Below are positions 23,764 through 34,944 of a stretch of 64,000 nucleotides of DNA, piece after piece. The DNA lies in the NCBI RefSeq assembly GCF_000143535.2, contig NC_037324.1, positions 496,001-560,000 on the forward strand, read 5' to 3'. The notes beneath the pieces were generated by a model. It worked only from the letters and a program-made list of their open reading frames with translations, did no database searches and was not told where the DNA came from. The DNA is from Botrytis cinerea B05.10. Its lineage: Eukaryota; Ascomycota; Leotiomycetes; Helotiales; Sclerotiniaceae. Each line of letters begins with the position of its first letter. The stretch's first letter is position 1. A program made the translations under genes and the position numbers.

Positions 23764-26097
23764 TCAAGGCATGGACGAAGATGTTTTGCTTCTTTTAACA
23801 TTCTTCACGGCCACTTTTTGATATCCATATTTCTTGCCCACCTGCACTCTCTTTCCCATCTCAATTCCCCCTCCCTTCCCATCCTCCCCAAATCTCATTT
23901 CCAATCCCCCATCTCCCGCTTCTACAATCCGTACATTCTGCGCCCAAGTCTCCGCACGACTAATCCCAGCATCTGTTCCGCGAAATGCTTTTGTCCTCCT
24001 AGAAATCAGCGCCAGCGCAACCAACTCCCCAATTGAGCCCCACGATTTCGTCGTCCAGCCTGCAAAACATAGATACACGATGAAAACAAGCGCCATAAGA
24101 GTATGTGTGAGGAGAGCAGCTAGTGCCAATCTAGTCATGGAGCTTTTGATACCGTAGCTATAACCTCGTCTCCAAAAGTCGAACTTCCACGAGCTGGTAC
24201 GAGGGCTGTCACAGGAAAGCTTGAATGGGGTGTACTCAAATATGTAAACCATTTGTGTGCATATGTTTTTGTCTGGTTCGGAACTAACAGACAAGAACAT
24301 TACATTAGCTTGTGTATGACGGGCGAGAGCGTCTGTTATGAGAATCCCCAGGAATATTGATATAAAGGCTTGAATCATATTTTCGGGGGTTGAGGCATTA
24401 ACTAGGTCTGGAGCGGCAAACGTTGTTGATATGCTAGGGTTAAAAGCCCCCTCATTGTGAAGTAATCTCTGCTCTAGTAGAACATCGATGCTGGTTGCAT
24501 TTGGCATGGGTTTTGTACTGTTGGTAGAAGTATCTGCGCTTGAAGAATATACGTGATCGATGGGAGTCACAAGATTCATCAATTGCGCCCATTCAAGGTC
24601 AATTTTGATCATTTCACTCACGACAGAAGCCAAGCCTAAAGATCGACTTCCATCGGCATCTGAAATCAAAGCTCCCAAATCAGAGAAAGCTCCTAAGCTC
24701 CCGAAATTACCAAAGACACTTTGGCTTGTTGCGGGCTCAATACTCAATTCGGTAGAGATCCATCTGGCATCAACAGCACAGGGGACGATATGATTGTGCC
24801 CTGTGCTATTTTCGTTGTTTGGAAGTTTCAGAACGGCACCTATAGATGCTGAATTATTAAAGTCGTGCAAGTTGACCCAGCTCATATGGATATTGTTATC
24901 TTCTTCGAAATTATCGAGGTCAAGTCCAGATATTGTGATGGTATTGACATCGCCATGCATAGCCGAATCATGACCGGTGAGACTAGAAATCAACGGAAAT
25001 GTAATGTCGCTTCCGGGCCTCCAATCACCTGTCCCAATGCCGTTAGACTCAAAGATATTGCATTTAACTTGGACAAAGGGTTGGAGGATAGTTGTTGCAG
25101 CTTGAGATGAAAGCTTAGGCTGTGCTACGGAATGTCCAGGTAAATTGAGGGTTGCGATTGTGTTCCATAAGCCTTGTAAAGCTATATAGGGAAACAGCGA
25201 TACAGACGAAGTATATGAATGGCTCCAGTCTTGTAGAGCCGACGAAGCAAGTTGTCGGTTGGTATTCGAATAAGGCTCATAAAAGCTTATATTGACCAAG
25301 TTCCCAGACATCATTTGCGGTCCCGAGTGGCGGCCCCAAGACGACCACCTCTTCAACTCCGAAAATCCACCCGAAGGACATGTTGATTCCGTAGTGGCGG
25401 ATGAAAATTTGGAACAGATATCTAAAGTTGATGCATCAAGAGTTTCTGGCCAAATTTCGCTCTTGTTTGTTGGGAAATGGATTTCGTAAGGTCCATATGG
25501 CATTAGCCATGAATCTAAATCAGGCCGCATCGCAATTGCAGATGATGGTCCTACAAGGGAAGCCAGAACGAAAGACATAATCAAAAATATTGCGAATGCA
25601 ATGATACTGAGACTCCTTTTATGGTAAACACGACGCATAGCCGACCAAAAAGCTCGGTGGAAGAAGAAACCAAAATCCCCTATTTGAAATCCGGCGCCGA
25701 GGAGCCCAAAAGGGAGACCACTCCCACGAGCTAGGAACAACACTATAAAATGCGATATTATTGCTGTAATAGATATAATGATCCATATTTCATGGATTTT
25801 GGCTCCAAACTGCAACGCATTCAGAAAGTTGTTTTGCGATTTTCCATTATCCACGTCACTCCAGTACACAGATTTAACATTCAAATAAACAAGTACGCCG
25901 GTAATAGCGATGGGGCCAAGATGTAGGAGGAAATCAAGCAACAGAATTGTTCGCCGATTGTCCAGCGCATATTTTGTGGGCTCTGCCTCGTTAGACGATG
26001 CATTTTTGGATTTGGAATTGAATAAAGGCCTCGATATCGTAAGGGTCTTCTTGTCAGGAATGAATTGCCTCACAAATTGAAGCCTGCGTCTGTACAT
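23764..26097 (-). CDS. large multi-pass membrane protein with big luminal/external domain, unrecognised
   Basis: Single exon, 777 aa, ATG at 26097. Three hydrophobic segments lie near the amino end, at about 47-70 (RTILLLDFLLHLGPIAITGV), 95-120 (IWIIISITAIISHFIVLFL) and 160-190 (IIAFAIFLIMSFVLASLVGP). About 390 residues follow with many N-X-S/T sequons and Cys residues. Two more segments come near 578-596 (FISIFLGILITDALA) and 660-685 (LALAALLTHTLMALVFIVYL), then a cytosolic basic tail. This topology, with a large exposed domain between segment 3 and segment 4, is common among ascomycete-specific membrane proteins of unknown function. No enzyme motif seen. Probably at the cell surface or in a secretory compartment (inference). 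Confidence 0.8.
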   Translation of the reverse strand: MYRRRLQFVRQFIPDKKTLTISRPLFNSKSKNASSNEAEPTKYALDNRRTILLLDFLLHLGPIAITGVLVYLNVKSVYWSDVDNGKSQNNFLNALQFGAKIHEIWIIISITAIISHFIVLFLARGSGLPFGLLGAGFQIGDFGFFFHRAFWSAMRRVYHKRSLSIIAFAIFLIMSFVLASLVGPSSAIAMRPDLDSWLMPYGPYEIHFPTNKSEIWPETLDASTLDICSKFSSATTESTCPSGGFSELKRWSSWGRHSGPQMMSGNLVNISFYEPYSNTNRQLASSALQDWSHSYTSSVSLFPYIALQGLWNTIATLNLPGHSVAQPKLSSQAATTILQPFVQVKCNIFESNGIGTGDWRPGSDITFPLISSLTGHDSAMHGDVNTITISGLDLDNFEEDNNIHMSWVNLHDFNNSASIGAVLKLPNNENSTGHNHIVPCAVDARWISTELSIEPATSQSVFGNFGSLGAFSDLGALISDADGSRSLGLASVVSEMIKIDLEWAQLMNLVTPIDHVYSSSADTSTNSTKPMPNATSIDVLLEQRLLHNEGAFNPSISTTFAAPDLVNASTPENMIQAFISIFLGILITDALARHTQANVMFLSVSSEPDKNICTQMVYIFEYTPFKLSCDSPRTSSWKFDFWRRGYSYGIKSSMTRLALAALLTHTLMALVFIVYLCFAGWTTKSWGSIGELVALALISRRTKAFRGTDAGISRAETWAQNVRIVEAGDGGLEMRFGEDGKGGGIEMGKRVQVGKKYGYQKVAVKNVKRSKTSSSMP

Positions 26098-29083
26098 TAT
26101 ATTCTCAAAAAAATTTCAGCCTGGTTGTATATATGAAAAGAATCCTATGGGTCGCTATGGCAAACTTGATCATTCGAAGTTATATCAGATGACGTGAGAG
26201 AACTCGGCTCCACGAGTTTGAGTACTCGAATTCCCCTTTGGACACTTTGTAGATATATATACCGACTCAGTCATGCTACACACTGAGAAGGATCAAAGGC
26301 TTGGACATGCGGTGTCACTAAATGAAACGGCCCCCATGGCATGTAAGCATAACTGCATCAGATAGTATGCTGCGCTTCCAGTTTTATGTCAGACATACCA
26401 CATGCTTTCTTGCGGCACATCATTGTCAGGCTTTCTTCTTCTTCAAAAACTAGGAAGACGGGCTCTCTACATAGCCTTCTGCTGATGGATGAGAGTGAAC
26501 ATTTTCGTGCTAAACTGAAGCTTGATAGGTCATACAAACTAAGAGATGTTAGACCGAGAGAACTCCTATACTTGGAGACATTCTTGAAACAGTCTGAGAT
26601 TTCACAGAAATTTGCTTTCAAATAAGATTAGCACTTTGATTTTGGCACCACTGAAATTCCCAAAACACTAACAGCGAACGTCTTGGTATACATGACAACA
26701 TGCCGTTACAAGAGACCCTAGAGACATAAGGTGCAAGGAATGGAAATGAGCAAAGGCTTCGCAGAATATCATGGACGCATGGGAAGGGATCGATAAGAAG
26801 GACGGGAAATTCCCAGTGATAGTGCTAAGACAACAAGACCAGCAGGTGGAGAACAATACGAGGAACGACAGCAATTGTATTTGGCAGAAAGATTTGGGGG
26901 TGCAAATTCCTACGTAATTATAAAAGAAAAACGTGATAAGAATTCGCGGGTGAAAGAACCTAAGGCAAGAGCCAACTGCGCTAGTCACGGTTCCTTCCAT
27001 ATTCTCCAAACCTTATTTCATCCTCAAGACAAACAAAAATGCAGGCTTGAAGTATGAGAAAGGAAACGGCTCGAACTAAATCTTTCCTCCCTTCCCGTGC
27101 ATGTTAAACGGGCCGAGAATTGTCCATACCGCAAACAAACGATTCAAATTTTTATGTGCATTGCATGACTCGGGACATGGAACTAAGTGTAGGATCGACA
27201 GACGCCTCCAAAGTGCGAGATGCAACAAAACATTCACAAATTTGCTGGAGACCCATCTTCTATAGTGCGATGTGCAACAAATAAACGCTCGGAGGGGGTG
27301 TGAGGACCCTAATCTGGGAAGATTCCGTAGAAAAAGACTTCCCTTGCATTTTGTCCCTCCCTCCTGACACGAGGTATTTGCAGAATTGACAATATTGCGG
27401 AAGAGTCTCCAATTGTCAAGACGCACTTGAATAATTTCATCGCCTCCAATTCGTGTTCTTCATTCCAAGAGCGACTTGCGGATGCTGCTAATGCTTGTGA
27501 AAAATATGGAGATACCTGAATCTTGGAGTTCTTGGAATAAATCCTAGAAGAGATACAACTTTGTACATTTCAAACCCAGGATCATCCATTCGAAGTTTCG
27601 ACCCTTTTCTGCACTTCGCTATTTATAAAAATACTATTCCACAACACCATACCAAGAATGTAACTGTCTGGCGACCACTTAATACTAAGCAGCGAGTAAA
27701 TATACCTGACGCGATAGCACTGTTCGTATGAGCTTCAAATAAAGTTGTTGATCCTCGAATAAAGTTTGAAATCCCTGAAAATAGACTTAATAAATTGAAA
27801 GGCTAGAGTCAAGTCTGCAGAATAAAATTCTTGGGTTTTGGGTATGTGCGTGTAGATTTCCATATTATTTAGAGGAGTCGACCCACTGCCACTGGGTGTA
27901 GTGACGGAGGGGTAGACTGTACTTGAGGATGTTGAATGATGGCGACGATGATGATGAAGACTCTTCATCTGTTAGAATGGCTATTGGCGGTGATAACAAT
28001 GATGTCGTCGTCGTCGTCGTCAATGTAACAACCAAGATACAAGATGATGGCGTGCGTGTAGTTTTCTGATTTGACTGATTTGTTTTTTTGACATCAAGAA
28101 AAGTCGATGTGGCACTTCCCGTGACTCCTGTGCTGGTGCTGTGCCGCAATGCCATGTGTACTCTGTCTGTACTCTGGAAAATTGTGTCTGGTGCCTGAAG
28201 CTTGAACGTATCGAGAATAGTAGAAATGGCTGATCCACTCAATCCCACTTCCCCATTTTGATGATTAAAGGGGCTTTGTTTCTTGGCACTCTCTCTGGGC
28301 CGGTTTCTGGGCCGGTTCCTATGCTCTGAGGTGCGGTAGGGTCACACTATCTATTCATCTTCCCTACGTCTATTCGATTGTCTAGTCATCTCGCAGAGAG
28401 ACAAACACTGCTTTTACTCTCATGGCAGATTTCCAGCTTCATGAGTGAATCCAGCCAACCCAAAAACTCTTTAAGCTTAAATGCAAATCGGTTTTTCTCG
28501 TCAAGATTGGACCGAGTGAAATGAAATGATATGCCAAATCCTGGTGCAGATCAGACAATTGTATGTCAAAAGTCCCCATGACTCCCATGACTCCCATCAT
28601 TCCCTAGCCGATACCTATCCATCTAGACTTTAAGCGACGTAAAAGCCCGACATCGTAGATTTCGTAACTCCTAAACGGGATCAAAGGGCCGTTGTCCTCT
28701 CTCAGGAAGCAGGGGAGAAACATTGAAGCAGCCGCCTTCAAACAAGGACAATCCATTAAATCAAATCTCGTTTATCCAATCGGAGGTTTATCAGATGCCC
28801 AGATATCAATCGTGTGCTTATTAGTGTAGGGATACCCAGCAATACAGGGCATAGAAGATATATTCACTCTCCAAGACTGGACAAAAGCCGCTGCGAGGAA
28901 TAAGCAAGGCGTGAATTTAAATACTCTGTCTTTCGTCTTCAGCTTCATCTCCAGCTTCATCTCCAACTTCAAATCCAACTTCAACTTTCGTTTCTTCTAC
29001 AGAACTTGCAGCAGACCTCCAATAGAATAGAATAAAACTACCAGATCGACTTATTTCAAGACCACAATCAAACCTTCGCCAAC
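26098..29083. other. 3 kb gene-poor stretch
   Basis: Upstream of both the 777-aa membrane protein and the GPI-type protein. Only short, poorly supported frames; a (GTC)6 run lies at about 28004-28021. I see no transposon ends or recognisable pseudogene. Confidence 0.5.
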
Positions 29084-29937
29084 ATGCACGCCATTTCCAT
29101 CTCAATCTTTGCCGCTGCCCTTATGGGTACTGTTGTTACTGCTCAGACAACAACTGTAACAGATCTTTTCCTTGTTGGATTCGACTATGGTTACAACAGT
29201 TCTGAACAAGCTCCATACGTTGGTTCCGTTATTGCTTCTGTAGGTCGTGTCTGAAAACCCCAGAACCGCAAAGCTTTCCTAACCATGATTGTTGTTTAGG
29301 ACGCTACTGCCACTACATACTCCATTGCCTGTGGTTCTCAAACCGCTGCTCCCGCTACCACTTCTTCCTACTTCGACGACAGTAACGATTGTGGCGTTCC
29401 TCCTAACTTCACCTTTACGCAAGGCCCCTCAACAATTGCCTATACTTACACAATCGACGGTGTGGAAGACTATGTCGTCACTGACAGCGCTTCCGGCTCA
29501 TCATATGCAACCGGCCAAGCGTACGTACTCACATCATATGCTTGAAAACCCAAGACTAACAGTTACCTAATAGTACAATGACACTTGGCTGCGTCCTCTC
29601 CGGTACCTCTGTTGGAGTCTGCAGCTACACCGAGCTTGAAGCCGTAGCATCAACAACTCTTACCTCCATCGATGCTACAACAGTCAGTGGTACCGAGTAC
29701 ACCGAGGTCTTCACCGGTGTCCCCGTCACCATCACCGCTGGCCCAGCAAGCACTACCGGCTCTGCATCTGGCGCCTCGGCTTCTGCTTCAAAATCCGCTT
29801 CCGGTTCTGCCTCGGGATCTGCTGCCGGTTCTGCTTCAGGCTCTGCTGCTTCTACCGGAGGTATGCCTATGATTACCGCCAAGGCACAATGGGTCGTTGG
29901 TGGTGCTGCTGCAGCCATGGTCATGGCTGCTTTGTAA
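29084..29937 (+). CDS. secreted, probably GPI-anchored Ser/Thr-rich wall protein
   Basis: Three exons: 29084..29239, 29300..29520 and 29574..29937; predicted 246 aa. The amino end MHAISISIFAAALMGTVVTA is a clear signal peptide, probably cut before QTTTV. The mature domain (about 22-165) has Cys at YSIACGSQ, SNDCGVPP and TLGCVLSGTSVGVCSY, which could form two disulphides. A Ser/Ala/Gly-rich stalk follows (repeated SASGSA units). A hydrophobic end, WVVGGAAAAMVMAAL, follows a small-residue site, as in GPI signals. Acts at the cell wall or plasma membrane; no enzymatic motif. This domain type is frequent among ascomycete GPI proteins of unknown function. Introns are 60 and 53 bases. Confidence 0.88.
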
Positions 29938-31461
29938 TTGTTGTGATTCCTAGGCACTGATCACGGTGACCTGAGAGAATTCGATTGTAAATCAAATGCA
30001 TGTATTATGCGCTTATGGTGTAATGGTTGGTTTGCAGATTCGTGTGCACATATACCTTCTAGGGAGATGGAGTTATCATTTCTTTTTTTTTTAAAAAAAA
30101 AATACTGGTAGCATGATATCATGATTCTATAGCGTTGAGCAACGAAAATAAATATTAATACGTTTTATAATTCAACAATGGATTGTTTTGTTTGCCCTCT
30201 GAAGTGATCGAAATGCTCAAGTTCATTTTGCTAATAGTACATACACAGAGATTCCAATAAACTGTAATTAACCTTCCAAACCGCAGTGCTTCGACTGAGC
30301 AATAGCTGCTATAAAATCTTCAGCACAACCTGAACTATATTCTCACACAACTCGACCACCCTAACAAACAATACACCATTCACAATTCCCAACCAAACAA
30401 AATCAGATGCACAAACTCTAATATCCCATTATTCCAAGACCATTCAATATAAGTAACGAAACTCCATTACCGCCGCGGCCCCGAGATTCCAAAACAACGA
30501 ACAAACATCGCCTGTCGATTTTCAGATCCGCGTGCACACCCACACCCACACCCACACCCATAAGCACACCCATAAGCACACCACGCCTCCAATCCGCAGG
30601 TTACCCGCTGCGAAATTATAATACCAAGCCACTTATATCCTCTGCCCTCTAACAGCCAGCGACTAATTCAAACACTACACATAACTATTGGCCTGCTTCA
30701 TTTACGCGATACTTCGAGTTCAACAGATGTGAGTAATCTCATTCAACATAGCAAATGCTCGTTCTATCGAGCTACGACTAGGTCGACTAGTGAGCAGATC
30801 TGATATATCATGTTTTATTTCCCTGTTGTATTCAGTAAGTACAAAGCGATATATAATAAGAATACTCTCCATCATTCACTCATTCCTATCATATTATATC
30901 CAATCCAAGCATCTATTTATTTTCCCCCGCGCCGTACACACCAACACACCACACTCCCATAAACACCTAGGTGAGAATCCATCGGAGTCTCACTACCCGA
31001 ACCGCAGCAAGCGTCAGCCACCTCTGAATCACCAAAGTGAGGAGAGAAAGAGAAAACGATTGCATTTGTATTTTGGTGCTTTGGTGGCGCGCGAAATTAA
31101 TCGTGCTGAGCTGAGAAGATGATTTGTCGGATTCCGCACTGGTAACTCTATTTTAGAGAGATAGACGTCTCACGTTGGATTTATTTTGGGGGCGGGGTAA
31201 CCTATCTATCTACCGATACTAAGGTATCTATCTATTCAGAAATAACTGCATGATTTAACATTTGTTTGTTTCCCAGGTGTGTTTTTTGGAGCCGAATAAG
31301 TTCGTCTCATGCTATAGATCTCCAGTTTCATAGATGCCACTGTCGTATTAATTTTCCTTGCGCTTCTTCATCGACTGCAGTATCTTGATATTGAGCCTTG
31401 GGATCTATTTCCTTTGGATCGACCACTTATTAAACTTCACTTACAAGCATCATCTCGCACC
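29938..31461. other. intergenic stretch and 5' leader
   Basis: 3' flank of the GPI-type gene and upstream region of the DUF7053-like gene. A (CACACC)n-type repeat at 30536-30587 passes into CATAAGCACACC units. Several GTAAG/GTGAG donors around 30730-30970 could mark introns in a 5' leader, but this cannot be proved here. Confidence 0.5.
30536..30587. repeat. (CACACC)n repeat
   Basis: About four CACACC units followed by two CATAAGCACACC units. Confidence 0.9.
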
Positions 31462-32712
31462 ATGTCTAAGAGAACCGTCTTCACGACGGTAACGCCGTTA
31501 CCAACAGGTATCACACGAGAGACAGTTATGGAAACTTTGCGCTCGCATGTCGAAATGATAGATTTGAATCCTCTAGTGGAAGAACGTCATCCGATCAAGC
31601 CTCCGCCAAATGCTACTGCCGAAGAATATCACTGTTTATGGTACTCTTTGACAGATCGAGTTCAATACCTTCCCGGGGGACTGATGTCCGGAAAAGTCTC
31701 GTATACCTGCTGCTTTCACGATCTAGAAAATGGATTGCAAACACACTGCTATGCGCCTATGGGGTTGAATATAAGAGGGAAGTGGACTCTCGGTGGATCG
31801 TTACCCGGAGAACCAGTTGCGCCAGTCGAATTGGGAGCTAATGTACCTTTACACGGGTTATGGTTGAGAGAAGATGTCGATATGAGATGCAATATTGTTA
31901 TGACAAGTTTCGTCAAGAAAACCCTCAAGAAATCACACTCCGCATTAGTCAACCGTCTACTGGTTAAGGCTCAACTTCTTGATCGCTCTATCAGCAACGC
32001 TCGACTGAATGAGAGAACCTTCAGTACACCAGAACTTGCCACAAAAAGACCACGACCCTTTTCATCACAAACGCCCTTGTCACAACCATCAACTGCATAC
32101 TCTCAAAGCAGCGATTATGATGACGATAGTGCGTATGCAGAGTCTGAAGCTAGCTCACCACAATATGCGGAATTTGCTGCGCAGAACACACCAGCTCCGC
32201 AGACATCAAAGGTGTGCTCGCCTATAAACTTACAGAATTCGCAACTACAGACCTCGCAAGTACATCCCGCTCTTCGCGTTGGCCCACCTCAACCTCAAGC
32301 GAAACCCGAGTTTAACGAAAACTCCATCTATCCCAAATACGATCCCTCAGCTTATCCTCGAGCCCCCGACGTCCGCCGCGAAAGTGCATCATCTTGGAAC
32401 GATTCTATCCAGAGCCAAGGAAATTCGACAGGTCGCATGTCTTACCAGAGTTCTGCTAACGACATGCACAACTATAACAGGGCAAGAGTGGCATCATGGC
32501 AAACTCCTTCCGGAAGCAACATGTGGAATTCGTCTCGGCCACTAAACCCAGGGACCCAAGGAGCTACAGCTCATTATCGTAGTGCCTCTTCTCAGTCTAC
32601 ACACAGGAATCCGAATCCTGCGCATGAAAGAAGGGATGAGCCAGGAAGACAAGATATGAGAAATAAGGTGATTCCACCTCCACCGACTTATCATGCCGAG
32701 CTGGAAGGGTAA
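31462..32712 (+). CDS. DUF7053-like domain protein with disordered tail
   Basis: Single exon, 416 aa from the ATG at 31462 (MSKRTVFTTVTPLPTGITRE). This start is preferred to the in-frame ATG at 31414 because it opens directly on the domain. The first ~165 residues form a compact domain: KRTVFTTVTPLP, then YHCLWYSLTDRVQYLPGG, VSYTCCFHDLENGLQTHCYAP and LREDVDMRCNIVMTSFVKKT. I associate this pattern with the fungal DUF7053 family, which looks like a lipid-binding START/polyketide-cyclase-type fold; that fold remark is inference. The rest is Ser/Pro/Gln-rich and disordered. Function unknown. Confidence 0.8.
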   Translation: MSKRTVFTTVTPLPTGITRETVMETLRSHVEMIDLNPLVEERHPIKPPPNATAEEYHCLWYSLTDRVQYLPGGLMSGKVSYTCCFHDLENGLQTHCYAPMGLNIRGKWTLGGSLPGEPVAPVELGANVPLHGLWLREDVDMRCNIVMTSFVKKTLKKSHSALVNRLLVKAQLLDRSISNARLNERTFSTPELATKRPRPFSSQTPLSQPSTAYSQSSDYDDDSAYAESEASSPQYAEFAAQNTPAPQTSKVCSPINLQNSQLQTSQVHPALRVGPPQPQAKPEFNENSIYPKYDPSAYPRAPDVRRESASSWNDSIQSQGNSTGRMSYQSSANDMHNYNRARVASWQTPSGSNMWNSSRPLNPGTQGATAHYRSASSQSTHRNPNPAHERRDEPGRQDMRNKVIPPPPTYHAELEG

Positions 32713-33515
32713 ATTATACAGCGCTAAGCGAGGAGGAACTGTTGAGGGAGAACAACATCGGTTCTGGCGCTGAGGATACATTGATCTTTGGAAATGGTAT
32801 GATATTGAGGGCGTAGTCGCAGCTACTTGACTTATGGTGTTAAGGCATGGATTAATATGATACCCGTAGGAATTTGTGGGAGGTTATGATCCAATGAAAG
32901 GGAATGTTGGGATGGTTCCAAGCTATGGAGTACATATTGATTATGAATTGATATACTTATATCTCAAGAAACGGACATCGTTGGAGCCAAAAGTGATTTA
33001 ATGGTAATGAATGTATAAGAGAACCTATAAGAGTTGAAACGTAAAACGTAGAATTCCAATCATCAGAGTGAGTTTGATTGTCTATTTTATGGTTCCTCCT
33101 TTGATTGAGTAGTTGAAATCACAACCCGGGTAGACTTCGGGGCATTCTATCCTTAGACGAATAATCAACTACAGCCACACTTGCTGTGTCATTACATTTG
33201 GGTTCTCAATTCATAATTTGTGATGTACATTGACGCTCTCTAATATTTTATCTTAGGTAGATAGCACCAGCTTGCTCTGGATTTTGCCTGGCCATAGATA
33301 ATTATTGTTAGCCAAGAAAACCAGCGATTCCACTCTATCAGCTCCCATACGATCGCTATCTCCGCAGATCCACTCGAGCTTCCTTTATTGCTCATCTTAA
33401 CTCAAAATACCCTACCGGCAACTCATCCTATCATTCAGCACATTGCAGACACACTCCAAACTTTTGACCTCTCTCTTGTTTCAATATCTGAAGCGCAAAG
33501 CATCTAATTCTCACA
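32713..33515. other. intergenic stretch
   Basis: 3' flank of the DUF7053-like gene and promoter of the CUE gene. Nothing coding seen. Confidence 0.6.
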
Positions 33516-34200
33516 ATGTCTGATCAAACAGTCAACCTGCCACAACTCCTCATCATAATCCTAGTCGGAGCGTTCGCAGTACGGTATTTATTTTTCTCCG
33601 GATCTAGTAACGGTTCCTCGGGTTCAAATCGCAACAGCGCAAGTAACGTTCGAGCGCGAGAGGCAGATGTAGAGCGTATACAACAGATGTTTCCGCAGGT
33701 GCCAAGGAGGAGTATCATGTGGGATTTACAGCGAAATGGAGGGAATGTAGTGGCTACCACGGAGCGGATATTGAGTGGGAGAGGCTTAGAAGTTGTGAGT
33801 ATTGCTATTCCTTCTGAATATTTTGCGACAAGCTTTACATCTTTACATATCTTCTGATTACTATTTGCTAACACCGCCCAAGCCTCCTCAATCTTTCCAA
33901 CCTCCACTCCCAGCACCCGCCGCCGCCTCTTCAACATCAATCCAATCTTCTAAGCCTACCCAACCAGATTTAATAACACGATACAATCTGAAAGCTAAGC
34001 TAGCAGAAGAACAAGCTGAAAAACGAGAGGCTGAAGAACGAGAATCGAAACAGAAGCAAGGGGGAGGGGCAGCTTGGAGTTCTAACAAAAATGAAAGACA
34101 GGCGCTTTTGCAGAAGAGAAGAGAAGAGATGATTCTAGCGGCTAGGAGGAAAATGGAAGCGAGAGTCGCGAAGGAGGTTGAGCAGGGTGGAAGTGGGTAG
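33516..34200 (+). CDS. Cue1-like ER membrane CUE-domain protein
   Basis: Two exons: 33516..33794 and 33883..34200, GTGAGT donor and CTAAC branch; predicted 198 aa. The first segment, LPQLLIIILVGAFAVRYLFF (about 8-27), is a membrane anchor. A CUE domain follows at about 46-90 with the ubiquitin-binding QMFPQVP motif and a helix ending WDLQRNGGNVVATTERIL. The carboxyl part has the helical LITRYNLKAKLAEEQAE and a basic region NERQALLQKRREEMILAARRK. In yeast, Cue1 anchors and activates the ubiquitin-conjugating enzyme Ubc7 at the ER for ER-associated degradation. The same order of anchor, CUE and a carboxyl E2-binding region is visible here. Orthology is likely but not proved. Confidence 0.87.
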
Positions 34201-34944
34201 ATTGGAATGGGATGGGGGCGTTTTGAAAGGATATTGAGATGAGAGTGGGGGAATGGGAGGAGAGAAGAGAAGGGAGATGATGGATGTGTGCATGGTAATG
34301 TACAACTTCTGTATAGCTTGTCCATAACGGTTTTGATAGTGGATTTGATTCTCGAATTCTCAAAATTAAAGCAGGTGTTTACCATTTCAATTATGGCCAG
34401 TGCCAGGTAGTTCTTGAATGCTTGATTCTATAGGATTTATCTACGTTCTTTTGGGAATGATAATTCCTGAATTAGGTGTTTGATGTATGTTTCTATGTGA
34501 TCATATCTTGGGACAAAGGATTGTACGACAGTTTTAGATGGAGAAGGTAGTTGCAGTTTGATTGTCTCACACATCTTTCCATAATCCCAAAGTATTTGCC
34601 GAAGGTGGAGCATTTACTTTCTTAATTCCTCTGTGTTTGTTTTGTGATTTATGTTTACCAGTATCAGTGAAGTTCTCACGACAGTTTTATTTTACTTTTG
34701 TAATGGTGGCGATTACCCTCTACTCCTGCCAAAGAGGGCTGATGGATATAGTCTAATTCCAAAAGAAGCATCAACGACTTGCATTCTTGTACCTGCTAAG
34801 AGGCCGACCTCCGTCATCGTTGCAAATCGGGCAGCTTTCTTCTTCCCCATTTGTCTACCCTAATACAAATGTTCCTATATCCCTTATATTCGTTATACAT
34901 CAATTCATGTCACATGCCCCTCAAGTTTGAATATCAGTAATCGT
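34201..34944. other. intergenic stretch
   Basis: No coding signal recognised. Confidence 0.6.

Noticed and set aside
26386..26625. 79-codon plus-strand frame with an ATG
   Set aside because: Too short, no signal peptide or motif; chance expectation in 3 kb of non-coding sequence.
27865..28248. 127-codon frame on the minus strand
   Set aside because: Opens with GTG and includes a Thr run from a trinucleotide repeat; no introns or motifs point to a gene.
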